Assembly (NCBI RefSeq): GCF_016863435.1
Contig: NZ_BOOW01000038.1
Coordinates: 62,001 to 126,000, forward strand
DNA from: Sinosporangium siamense
GTDB taxonomy: Bacteria > Actinomycetota > Actinomycetes > Streptosporangiales > Streptosporangiaceae
DNA: 64,000 nt
Direction: 5' to 3'
Shown here: one piece after another, positions 50,681 to 58,945 of the stretch
Layout of the letters: every line of letters starts with the position of its first letter
Position numbering within the stretch: the first letter of the stretch is position 1
Notes under the pieces: generated by a model
What the model saw: only the letters and a program-made list of their open reading frames with translations
Told to the model about the DNA's origin: nothing
Databases searched by the model: none
Program-made: the position numbers and the translations under genes

Positions 50681-51370
50681 ATGTTCGACGCCATACTTCA
50701 ATTCACGACCGGCCTGCTCACCGGGCTGGCCGCACCGCTGACTCCGCTGGCCGGCGGCAACGCGATCGCCTTGGCGATCGTGCTGTTCACCCTGGGGGTG
50801 CGGCTGCTGCTGTTGCCGCTGACGCTCATGCAGGTGCGGGCGACGCGGGCCAAGGCCAGGCTCGCCCCCATGCGCCGCAAGCTGGCCGAGAGGTATAAGC
50901 GCAACCCCGAGCGCCTCCAGCGGGAGGTGGCCGCGTTGCACGCCCGCGAGGGGGTCTCCCCCTTCGCCGGGTGCCTGCCGATGGCCGCGCAGGTGCCGTT
51001 CTTCTGGTTGCTCTACCAGGTGTCCACGGGACCTGTGACGTCGATGGGGCACGCCCTCTTCGGCGCACCTCTCGGAATGCAGGTGGCCGGCGTGATCGGC
51101 GTCCACGGGTTGCTCAGCGTGCCCGTGGCGGTGTTCGCGGCGGTGTTCGCCTTGATGCTGATCGTGGCGTGGCTCATGTCGCGGATCACGCGACGCTCGC
51201 TGACCGACGACGTGCCCGAGCAGCTGCGGCGGATCATGCCGCTGCTCTCTTACGGCACGGTGGTCTTCGCCGCCTTCATCCCCCTCGGGGCGGCACTCTA
51301 TGTGTTCGCCTCCAGTGCGTGGACGGCGGCCGAGCGGGGGTTGTTGTACCGCCCCGCGCAGGCCGTCTGA
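50681..51370 (+). CDS. YidC/Oxa1-family membrane insertase paralog
   Basis: 229 residues. Five transmembrane helices in YidC topology, with the cytoplasmic helical pair (RATRAKARLAPMRRKLAERY and PERLQREVAALHAREGVSPFAGCLPM) and FWLLYQVS. Shorter than the housekeeping YidC that sits between rnpA and jag near oriC, and in a different neighbourhood, so a secondary insertase. Likely cotranscribed with the DUF6412 gene. Confidence 0.85.
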   Translation: MFDAILQFTTGLLTGLAAPLTPLAGGNAIALAIVLFTLGVRLLLLPLTLMQVRATRAKARLAPMRRKLAERYKRNPERLQREVAALHAREGVSPFAGCLPMAAQVPFFWLLYQVSTGPVTSMGHALFGAPLGMQVAGVIGVHGLLSVPVAVFAAVFALMLIVAWLMSRITRRSLTDDVPEQLRRIMPLLSYGTVVFAAFIPLGAALYVFASSAWTAAERGLLYRPAQAV

Positions 51371-51387
51371 GGGCTCTCCAAGGCTTG

Positions 51388-51888
51388 TCAGCCGCGCTCG
51401 CGCAGCGATGTGGATAGCCCGAAACCCGGGTTATGGCCATTGTGGCCATGGTGGTGATTGTGGTCCACGGGCTGTGGTGCGGGCAAAACCGCCCACACCG
51501 TGGTCACATCACCGTCACGTCTCACCCCCCAGCGTTCGGCCAGAAACTCCACTATGCCCAGCCCGCGGCCGCCCAGTGACGACAGAGTGGGCCTCCCCGC
51601 CCTCGGCTCGGTGGCCGCTCCTCCGTCACTCACAGCGACCTCCACCTGTCCGTCGGTCCAGCGCCAAGACACCTTGATCTCACCTGATGGCAGGGGGTGC
51701 GCATGCCTCAGGGCATTGCTCAGAAGCTCGCTGACCACGAGCACCGCATCGTCTACGGCGGTCGCGAAGACTCCCCATTGTTGCAGCTCAGTGCACAGGC
51801 GTTGGCGCGCGACGGCGACGCTGGACGGCGCGTACGGAAGCAGGACGACGCTCGACGTACTCACCTCCCCGATCCCCGCGATGAACAC
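51388..51888 (-). CDS. RsbW-like ATP-binding anti-sigma regulatory protein
   Basis: 166 residues from GTG 51888. HATPase_c2 fold: N box VVSELLSNALRHAHPLP, G1 VAVSDGG, and the GRGLGIVEFLA loop. Actinobacteria carry many such Ser/Thr kinases or anti-sigma factors, often partnered with STAS proteins (one is at 37.7 kb). The C-terminal tail DHNHHHGHNGHN is His-rich and could bind metal. Confidence 0.85.
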   Translation of the reverse strand: MFIAGIGEVSTSSVVLLPYAPSSVAVARQRLCTELQQWGVFATAVDDAVLVVSELLSNALRHAHPLPSGEIKVSWRWTDGQVEVAVSDGGAATEPRAGRPTLSSLGGRGLGIVEFLAERWGVRRDGDVTTVWAVLPAPQPVDHNHHHGHNGHNPGFGLSTSLRERG

Positions 51889-52007
51889 TCCAGTACGACC
51901 GAAATGCCCCGTTCAATGGCCATGGAAACCGGGCACCAACTACAGCTTGTGCACATTGGACAATAGACGAGCCTTCTCGTGACCACTTCGTTACTCGTTC
52001 GCAGTGT

Positions 52008-53891
52008 CTAGTCGAGTATGGGATGTGGCCCTAGCGAGGTTGAAGGCGGGGTAGGCGCAATTGCGAGCACGAGTCGCATACGTGTGCCGCCACCGTCGCG
52101 AGGGTGGGCCGAAATCTCTCCTCCCTGGGCCCGCGCCAGGCTTCTCACGATGTAGAGCCCGAGGCCAACGCCCCCGAACCTCCTGCGGTCGCCGCTGTCG
52201 GCCTGGACAAAGCGCTCGAAGATCCGGTCATGGTCGGCGGGCGAAATCCCTACGCCCTCGTCGTCCACCACCAGCACCACGTGACGCTTCTCAGCCCACG
52301 CCTCCACCCGAATCAGGCCGCCGTCGGGGGAGTACTTAAAAGCATTTTCCAAAAGTTGGCCAAGAACGATCTCCGTAGCGACCTGGTCACCGATCACCGG
52401 AGGCAAACCCTCCGCCGGCAGCACCACCTCGACCGTGTGCCGGTCGGACAACGACGGCAACCCCAGTGTGGCCGCCTTCACCCGCGCCGCCAGATCAAAG
52501 CTCTCCATCCGGATCGGCAACTCGTCGGCCCCGGCCCGCGCCCCGAGCAGCAGGTGGTCCATCAGGTTGCCCAGCGACCCCGCCCGCTCGGCGATCGTGT
52601 GCACGGCGGCACGCCGCTCGTCGTCGCTGAGCTTGTCCCAGCGGGCATCGAGCATGCTCGCGAACCCCCGAACCACCGTGATCGGCGTGCGCAACTCGTG
52701 GCTCGTCGTGGCGAGGAACAGGTCCTTGGCCTCCTCCAGCTCCTTGGCCTGCGTCACATCGCGGAAGTCCACGACGACCTCGCCGGTCTCCTCGATCTCC
52801 GCGCTCACCACGTCGAGCCAGCGCCCGGAGACGAGCTGGAATGTCAGCTTCCGCCCCGGATCCGGTAGCTCAAACGGCGGGAACTCCCCGATCACCTTGT
52901 CGGCCGGGTAACCGGTCAACTCACCCGCCGCCGGATTCCACCGCAGCACCCGGCCCTCCTGGTCGAGTACGGCGATGCCGTCCGCGCTGGCGTCGAAGAT
53001 CGCCCGCTCGTGCGCACGCTGGCGCACGGCGTCCTGGTAGGCCATGGCGTTCCCCACCGCGATGCCCGCGTGCCCGGCGAGCAGTTCGAGCACCTCCAGC
53101 TCCAGATGCCCCGCCTTGCCCTTGGCGAACAGCGCGTAGAGCGCGCCGTACGGCCTGCCGCCCACGGCGGCCAGCCCGAGGGCGATGGTGTGCAGGCCGG
53201 GGAGTTTGGACCAGACGAGGTCATCGAGGCACCGCTTCTCCCCGGTCTCCAACATCACCGTCCGGCCGGTGCGCAGCAGCCGGTCCACCAGGCTCTTGCG
53301 CAGGTCGGAGGTCGCGCCACGCAGGTCGGGCGGCAACTTGTAGCCGCTCACCAGCCGCAGCATCTCCCCCTCGATCTGGACGAACCCACCGGCGTCCGCC
53401 CCCGTCAACTCGGTCAGGCTCGCCGCGATGCGGTCAAGCACGGCGGGCAGCTCACGCTCGGCGTTGATGTCGGCGACCACGTCGGTGAGCCGGCGGACCA
53501 GGTGGGCGCGGCGCGCTTCACGCCGGTGCGCGGCCTCCTCGTCCTGGCTGAGGTGGTGGACGCTCACGAAGCCCACCACGGCTGTGCCGTACCTCAGCGC
53601 GCTGGTGTCGACGCGCACGTCGAGCAGCGTGCCGTCGCGGCGGAAACGCCTTGTGCGCAGCGAGACCTGGCCTCCTGTGCGCACGCGCTCCAGGACGGCG
53701 TTGTGCTCGGCGGTCAGCTCCTCCGGGATGATCGGCGGCCGGCGGCCGACCACCTCTCCGGCCGACCACCCGAAGAGGCGCTCGGCCGCGTCGTTCCACA
53801 CGAGCACGGTCTGATCACGATCGAACGCGACGACGGCATTGGGCGAATTGGCGAGGACTGCCCCCGCGATGCCGTCGTCAATGTCGGCCAT
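52008..53891 (-). CDS. PAS-GAF-PAS sensor histidine kinase
   Basis: 627 residues, soluble. PAS domain 1 (about 10-115, NSPNAVVAFDRDQTVLVWNDAAERLFGWS), GAF domain (about 140-295), PAS domain 2 (about 305-385, DASADGIAVLDQEGRVLRWNPAAGELTGY), then the kinase core with phospho-His in TSHELRTP, N box LLENAFKYSPDGG, and VDDEGVGISP and GGVGLGLYIVR. The signal is unknown. A longer start (GTG/ATG near 53912) is possible. No regulator gene is adjacent; the OmpR protein at 49.3 kb is a candidate. Confidence 0.9.
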   Translation of the reverse strand: MADIDDGIAGAVLANSPNAVVAFDRDQTVLVWNDAAERLFGWSAGEVVGRRPPIIPEELTAEHNAVLERVRTGGQVSLRTRRFRRDGTLLDVRVDTSALRYGTAVVGFVSVHHLSQDEEAAHRREARRAHLVRRLTDVVADINAERELPAVLDRIAASLTELTGADAGGFVQIEGEMLRLVSGYKLPPDLRGATSDLRKSLVDRLLRTGRTVMLETGEKRCLDDLVWSKLPGLHTIALGLAAVGGRPYGALYALFAKGKAGHLELEVLELLAGHAGIAVGNAMAYQDAVRQRAHERAIFDASADGIAVLDQEGRVLRWNPAAGELTGYPADKVIGEFPPFELPDPGRKLTFQLVSGRWLDVVSAEIEETGEVVVDFRDVTQAKELEEAKDLFLATTSHELRTPITVVRGFASMLDARWDKLSDDERRAAVHTIAERAGSLGNLMDHLLLGARAGADELPIRMESFDLAARVKAATLGLPSLSDRHTVEVVLPAEGLPPVIGDQVATEIVLGQLLENAFKYSPDGGLIRVEAWAEKRHVVLVVDDEGVGISPADHDRIFERFVQADSGDRRRFGGVGLGLYIVRSLARAQGGEISAHPRDGGGTRMRLVLAIAPTPPSTSLGPHPILD

Positions 53892-54012
53892 TGAGAACAC
53901 CCACATACACATAGTGCCGGGTTAAGTCGCCTGATCATGGCACTTTCGTGGTGTGACGATCCGTCCGCTACGCTGCGCGGAGAACTCCGACACGGGGTGA
54001 GAGGGTGGGGGA

Positions 54013-54573
54013 ATGTCAACCGGCGACCTCGATGCCCTGGTGCGAGTGACCGCACCCAACTACGTGGGAAAGTCCCGGCCAGAGATCGCCTTCGGCACGA
54101 CCGACAGTCCGGTGGGCACGCTGGTGCTCGCCGTGACCGGGCGTGGCGTGGTCTCGTGCAGCTATGAGGACGAGCACACGGTGTTCGAGCGCATCACGCG
54201 CGGCGTCGGCACGTTCATCGGCCCCGACCCGCGCCGGCTCGACCCGGTGCGCCGCGAGCTCGACGCCTACTTCGCCGGGCGGCTGCGCACCTTCCCGAGC
54301 CCGGTCGACCTGCAGCTGGCGACGCCGTTCGCGCGCACGGTGCTGCAGATGATGACCGCCGTGCAATATGGCACGGCCACGACCTATGGCGAGATCGCCA
54401 CCCGCATCGGGCGCCCGCAGGCGCTGCGCGCCGTCGGCAACGCCCTCGTGGCCAACCCGGTGTGCCTCATCGTGCCCTGCCATCGGGTCGTGGAGGGCCC
54501 TGGGGCCCTCGGCGGCTATGCGGGGGGCACCGCCGCCAAGGACCACCTGCTGCGCCTGGAAGGCGCCCTCTAG
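54013..54573 (+). CDS. ogt: Methylated-DNA--protein-cysteine methyltransferase
   Basis: 186 residues behind GAGAGGGTGGGGGA. The active-site motif is IVPCHRVV with Cys156 accepting the alkyl group; the upstream helix-turn-helix part is YGEIATRIGRPQALRAVGNALVANP. It repairs O6-alkylguanine in a suicidal reaction. Divergent from the histidine kinase; its stop overlaps the stop of the convergent cytX gene. Confidence 0.95.
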   Translation: MSTGDLDALVRVTAPNYVGKSRPEIAFGTTDSPVGTLVLAVTGRGVVSCSYEDEHTVFERITRGVGTFIGPDPRRLDPVRRELDAYFAGRLRTFPSPVDLQLATPFARTVLQMMTAVQYGTATTYGEIATRIGRPQALRAVGNALVANPVCLIVPCHRVVEGPGALGGYAGGTAAKDHLLRLEGAL

Positions 54574-55919
54574 GCCTTGCGGCGGGCGAGGCGACCCACG
54601 GCCAGGGTCACCGCTGCGGAGACCGCAAAACCGCCTAGAGCGCCATTCATCCAGCTTTCTCGTGTGAAGCCAATCGCCGTGCGGACATCGGCCCACATCG
54701 CATCCCACCATGGGAGTGTCGGGGTAGAGGTGGTCAACCAGTACGCCGCGAACCCCAGCAGCCAGGGCAGCACCATCAGCCACCGCGACGGCGCGTTCTC
54801 GCCGGCGTTCCACCGCTTCGCCCCGCCGAGCACGAAGTAGTCGACCGCGAGCACCGCGAACATCGGCACGAACACCGCGCCGATCACCCCCAGGAACGCG
54901 CCGTAGGAGTTGACGTCCACCATGAGCGCCACGCCCGTGACGAGCACGCCGATGGCCACCGAGAAGATCCTTCGGTCGACCTTCGGCATGAGGTTCTGCA
55001 GCGACATGGCGGTCGAGTAGACGTTGGCGAAGGACTGGTCGGTCTCGCGCAACACCAGGATGCCGAAGAACACCGCGCCGAGCGGCGCCGCCACGAACGC
55101 CTCGGACACCCGGCCGCCGTCCATGCCGACGAGGGAGAGCGCCGCGATGCCGAGCGCCAGGCAGGCCACCTGCGCGATCGTGTAGCCCCCGACCACGCCG
55201 GCGAAGGCCGCGCCGCCCGACCGCGAGTGCCGCGCGAAGTCCGCCGCCACCGGCACCCACGAGACCGACAGCGCGATCACGTAGTCCACCGCGGGCGCGA
55301 ACGCCTCCCACGACCCGCCGCCAAGCGACGGCACCTCCCGGAACAGCGCCACCGACAACCACACCATCGAGACGACGACCCCGACGGTGACGAACCTCCG
55401 CAGGATCCTGATCGACCCAAGCGGCCAGATCGTGAGCGCCACGGTGACCAGGCCCGCGAGGACCACCCAGACGGGGTACGGCACCGCCGTACCGAAGATC
55501 GCTTCGGCGCCCTTGGCGATCACCCAGAGCTCGTAGGCGCCCCAGCCGAGCATCTGGACGATGTTCAGCACGGTCGGGACGTAGGACAACTTCGCCCCGA
55601 AGAGGCCGCGCAGCAGCACCATCGCCGGCCAGCCCGTCTGCGCGCCGGGGATGGCGGCCAGGCCCACCATCGCCGTGCCGATCAGGCTGCCGACGATCGC
55701 GGCGACCACGGCGGCCGAGAAGGTGAGCGGTTTGCCCTGGAGGGGGTCGAGAAGGAACAGCGCGCCGGAGAAACCCAGCAGGCTGACGCCGAGATTGGCC
55801 CAGAACGCGCCCTGGTCGAGCACGCCGAGGGTTTTGGGAGGGGAGTCGGTGAGGGTGAGGGGGGCTTCTTTGCCTTGGGAGGCTGGGTCTTGCTGGGGGT
55901 CAATGACGGCAGACGTCAT
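54570..55919 (-). CDS. cytX: CytX-type hydroxymethylpyrimidine transporter (NCS1 family)
   Basis: 449 residues, twelve transmembrane helices, NCS1 purine-cytosine permease fold (GVLDQGAFWANLGVSLLGFS near the N-terminus). The TPP riboswitch directly upstream indicates that the substrate is the thiamine pyrimidine precursor HMP or an analog. tenA at 57.5 kb supports a salvage role. The ribosome binding site (AGGGAG) is the last part of the riboswitch, so control is probably at translation initiation. Confidence 0.85.
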   Translation of the reverse strand: MTSAVIDPQQDPASQGKEAPLTLTDSPPKTLGVLDQGAFWANLGVSLLGFSGALFLLDPLQGKPLTFSAAVVAAIVGSLIGTAMVGLAAIPGAQTGWPAMVLLRGLFGAKLSYVPTVLNIVQMLGWGAYELWVIAKGAEAIFGTAVPYPVWVVLAGLVTVALTIWPLGSIRILRRFVTVGVVVSMVWLSVALFREVPSLGGGSWEAFAPAVDYVIALSVSWVPVAADFARHSRSGGAAFAGVVGGYTIAQVACLALGIAALSLVGMDGGRVSEAFVAAPLGAVFFGILVLRETDQSFANVYSTAMSLQNLMPKVDRRIFSVAIGVLVTGVALMVDVNSYGAFLGVIGAVFVPMFAVLAVDYFVLGGAKRWNAGENAPSRWLMVLPWLLGFAAYWLTTSTPTLPWWDAMWADVRTAIGFTRESWMNGALGGFAVSAAVTLAVGRLARRKA

Positions 55920-55925
55920 CCCACG

Positions 55926-56022
55926 CTCCCTACGCCGGAATTACCCGGATACAGGTTCAGCGGTCGGCAACGGATCAGTTGCCCTCTCAGCCCGGTTCTC
56001 CGAGCTCCCGCGGTTCGTGCAG
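55926..56022 (-). ncRNA. TPP riboswitch (THI element)
   Basis: On the minus strand the conserved blocks appear in order: CGGGCTGAGAGGGC, GACCGCTGAACCTG, then CCGGGTAATTCCGGCGTAGG and GAG. The final AGGGAG is both a riboswitch block and the likely Shine-Dalgarno of cytX. When TPP binds, translation of the transporter should be shut down. Confidence 0.95.
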
Positions 56023-56204
56023 TTTGCGGGCCCATCATGCACCATGGCGGGCGGCTGCTCCCAGGTCGGGGGTAAGGCGGCGGCCTCGCAGGGTCTTGCT
56101 CTCCCCACGAGGCCGCACAGCCGGAAATCGACCTCAGGCCCGACCCGCACGATTGCGTCGCCCCGGGCAGGCGCCGCCGACCGGCGGCCGACGGGGGCGC
56201 GGGC

Positions 56205-56537
56205 TCAGATGACCGCGGGCTGCCGCCCGGTCTCGCTCACCATCTCCAGCCCCGCCGCCGCCCACGAGTGCATGCCGCCGCCGACGTTGACGGCGTCCCA
56301 CCCCACGTGGTTGAGCCAGGCGACGGCGTTGGCCGAACGCCCGCCGACCCTGCAGACCACATAGACCGTGGACTCCTTGGGCACCTCGCCGACACGGCGC
56401 TGCAACTCGCCGAGGGGGATGTGGACGGCGGACTCCACGTGCCCGGCCTGCCATTCGTCGTGCTCGCGCACATCGAGCAGATAGGCGCCGCCCGGCACGG
56501 CTCGAACGTCGACCTCTGGGACCATCATGCCGCTCAT
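56205..56537 (-). CDS. Rhodanese-like single-domain protein
   Basis: 110 residues. Conserved AYLLDVREHDEWQAGHVESAVHIPL and active-site loop CRVGGRSA with the sulfur-accepting Cys. Single-domain rhodaneses carry sulfane sulfur. Starts at 56537, 56528 or 56525 are possible; GGAAG precedes the first. Confidence 0.92.
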   Translation of the reverse strand: MSGMMVPEVDVRAVPGGAYLLDVREHDEWQAGHVESAVHIPLGELQRRVGEVPKESTVYVVCRVGGRSANAVAWLNHVGWDAVNVGGGMHSWAAAGLEMVSETGRQPAVI

Positions 56538-56610
56538 TCTTCCAGTTGAGGGTGGTGAATCATGCCTTTCCCGCTGAACGCCCCCGGCGCCCCCGCGGGT
56601 TCCCCGGCGC

Positions 56611-57489
56611 TCACTTCAGCAGCCGGGAGAGCCGCCGATCCGCGAGCGGCTTGCCGCCCGTCTGGCAGGTGGGGCAATACTGCAGCGACGAGTCGGCGAA
56701 GGAGACCTCCCGGATGGTGTCCCCGCAGACCGCGCACCGCTCCCCGGTGCGCCCGTGCACACGCAGCCCCGACTTCTTCTCCCCTTTGAGATCTTTGGCC
56801 GCCAGTCCCCTGGAACGTTCCACGGCATCGCGCAGCGTGGTCACGATCGCCTCGTGCAACTCGGCGATCTGCCCGTCGGTCAACGTGGATCCCATCTTGA
56901 AGGGCGACATCCTCGCCGCGTGCAGCACCTCGTCCGAGTAGGCGTTGCCGATCCCGGCCACCACGCTCTGGTCCCGCAGCAAACCCTTGATCTGGGTACG
57001 GCTGCCGCCCACGATCTCCTTGAGCAGCGCGGGCGTGAAGTCCTCGGCCAGCGGATCGGGCCCGAGCCGGGCGACACCCGGCACCGTGGCCGGATCGTCC
57101 ACAACGTAGACGGCCAGGCGCTTCTGGGTGCCGGCCTCGGTCAGCTCGAAGCCCGGTTCACGCCCGTCGTCGTCGGGCGCGAGCCGTACCCTCGCCGCCA
57201 TAGGCCCCTTGCCCGGACGCACCGGCTTCGCCCCCGACAGGTCCTCTCTCCAGCGGAGCCATCCCGCCCTGGCCAGGTGGATGACGACATGGATCCCGTC
57301 GACATCGATGTCGAGAAACTTGCCGTGCCGCGACACACCGGTGACGGTGAGCCCGCCGAGCGCGGTGACGGGCGGGTCGACGGTCTTGAGCGCCTGGAAG
57401 GCGACGACCTCGACCCTCGCCACGACACGACCGACCGCCTGTTCACGGAGGAACTCAACGAGCGACTCCACCTCTGGAAGTTCCGGCAT
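56611..57489 (-). CDS. Fpg/Nei-family DNA glycosylase
   Basis: 292 residues. The N-terminus MPELPEVE exposes the catalytic Pro after Met removal, with Glu next. Helix-two-turn-helix region GLLRDQSVVAGIGNAYSDEVL and a C-terminal zinc finger with CAVC and CPTC pairs. It removes oxidised bases and cleaves the abasic site. Actinobacteria carry several paralogs, so Fpg versus Nei specificity is not assigned. Convergent and divergent neighbours are unrelated. Confidence 0.92.
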   Translation of the reverse strand: MPELPEVESLVEFLREQAVGRVVARVEVVAFQALKTVDPPVTALGGLTVTGVSRHGKFLDIDVDGIHVVIHLARAGWLRWREDLSGAKPVRPGKGPMAARVRLAPDDDGREPGFELTEAGTQKRLAVYVVDDPATVPGVARLGPDPLAEDFTPALLKEIVGGSRTQIKGLLRDQSVVAGIGNAYSDEVLHAARMSPFKMGSTLTDGQIAELHEAIVTTLRDAVERSRGLAAKDLKGEKKSGLRVHGRTGERCAVCGDTIREVSFADSSLQYCPTCQTGGKPLADRRLSRLLK

Positions 57490-57541
57490 GCCAACACGAT
57501 ATCCGCAGGTCAGCGAGCTTCCACCAGCCCTGGGGCCGGAG

Positions 57542-58147
57542 TCAGGGCACGTCCCAGAAGGCGAGCTCGTGCGCGACGCCCTGGACGAACAGCTCCTTGG
57601 CCCGGCCGGGGTCGGGCGCGGCCTCGTCGATCATCTGTCCGATACGGGCGGCGAGAGCGGCGAACCCGGGGTCGGCGTAGGTGTTCACCCAGGCGCGGTA
57701 ACGGGGTTCAGCCGGCGGGTTCTCCGCCAGAATCTGCCCAAGCGTGGAGTAGCCCCACATGCACGGGTAAAGCGCGGCGAGTCCTTCGGCGTAGTTCTCC
57801 GCCGACTCCAGCAGGAAGCTCGTGTACGCCGCACAGGCGGGCCCCTTCTTCGCCCCCTCCAGGTCGGCGCCGAAGTCCGCCGACAGGGACCTGTGCAGAT
57901 CGAGCTCCTCGTGGAAGGTCGAATGCGCGAGATCCACCAGATCGCCCAGGTGCTCGGCCGGAGCCTGCCAGGCCAGCCGGGAGAACACCCGCACATAGTC
58001 GAGCAAGAACAGATAGTCCTGCTCCAACCAGGACCGGAACACCGGCTCAGGGAGGTCCCCCTGGGCGATCCCCCGCACCGTGGGGTGCGCGAGCTGGGCG
58101 TCCAGCAGGGGACGACCGATGGCGTGGAGTTCCGCAGCGATGCTCAT
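57542..58147 (-). CDS. tenA: TenA-family thiaminase II / aminopyrimidine aminohydrolase
   Basis: 201 residues from ATG 58147 with GGGAG upstream. All-helical TenA fold: HPTVRGIAQGDLPEPVFRSWLEQDYLFL, STFHEELDLH, CMWGYSTLG and the C-terminal ELFVQGVAHELAFWD. TenA salvages thiamine breakdown products to HMP. Together with the TPP-regulated cytX 1.6 kb away it forms a pyrimidine salvage set, although it has no riboswitch of its own. Confidence 0.9.
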   Translation of the reverse strand: MSIAAELHAIGRPLLDAQLAHPTVRGIAQGDLPEPVFRSWLEQDYLFLLDYVRVFSRLAWQAPAEHLGDLVDLAHSTFHEELDLHRSLSADFGADLEGAKKGPACAAYTSFLLESAENYAEGLAALYPCMWGYSTLGQILAENPPAEPRYRAWVNTYADPGFAALAARIGQMIDEAAPDPGRAKELFVQGVAHELAFWDVP

Positions 58148-58225
58148 GAGCACAGGATTCTCCCAAAACCCCTCCCCATGGCGACATCCGGGCATGTCAA
58201 TCCCCCGGTCGCCTAGGCTCGAAGG

Positions 58226-58876
58226 GTGAACATCACGATTGCGGAGGAAGTGCTCCTCCTCGCCTACAGCGAAGACGAGGGCAAGCTACTGATCGGCGGC
58301 ACCCAGGTAGATGCAGCCCTCGGCGGGGCCATCCTTGCCGAACTCGCACTTCTCGGACGCATCGCCTTCGTCGACAAGAAGGTCGTCGTCCAGGACGCCA
58401 CCCCCGTCGACGACGAGGAGCTCAACGACGCCCTGACCCGCATCGCCGAGGACAAGAAGACCCGCAAACCCGACTGGTGGGTCTACAAACTGCACTCGTG
58501 GAAGCTGCGCAAGCGCTTGCTGACCCGCCTCGCCGACCGGGGTGTGCTCGGGGAGGAACAGGTCAAGATCATGGGCCTCTTCCCCAGCACCCGCTACCCC
58601 GAGCGCAACCCCAGCGTCGAGCTGGCCGTACGCGAACGCGTGCAGAACGTGCTTTCCGGCGCGGACCCCGACGAACGCGTCGCCGTCCTCGTGGCGGTGC
58701 TCGTCGGCTGCCAGCTCGTCCGCAAGGTGTTCCCCGACGCCTCCAAGGCCCGGCTCAAGGAGATCACCGAGGGTGACTGGGCCGGTGAGGCCGTGAAGAA
58801 CACCATCGCCTCCATCAACGCCGTCGTCATCACCGCCGTCACCGCGGGCGCGATCGCCGGAGCCGCGTCGGGCTAG
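58226..58876 (+). CDS. GPP34 (GOLPH3/Vps74-like) protein
   Basis: 216 residues from GTG 58226. N-terminus ITIAEEVLLLAYSEDEGK, then LGGAILAELALLGRIAFVDKKVVV and WVYKLHSWKLRKRLLTRLADRGVL match the GPP34 family, which in eukaryotes binds phosphatidylinositol-4-phosphate. Actinobacteria have many paralogs, of unknown role. The C-terminus has a hydrophobic Ala/Val/Gly stretch. Confidence 0.9.
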   Translation: MNITIAEEVLLLAYSEDEGKLLIGGTQVDAALGGAILAELALLGRIAFVDKKVVVQDATPVDDEELNDALTRIAEDKKTRKPDWWVYKLHSWKLRKRLLTRLADRGVLGEEQVKIMGLFPSTRYPERNPSVELAVRERVQNVLSGADPDERVAVLVAVLVGCQLVRKVFPDASKARLKEITEGDWAGEAVKNTIASINAVVITAVTAGAIAGAASG

Positions 58877-58945
58877 AGAGCCCGCCGAAGGACATGCGGG
58901 CCGGTACGGCATAAGCCGCCCGGCCCTACGTCGCTTCGCAGCAGG

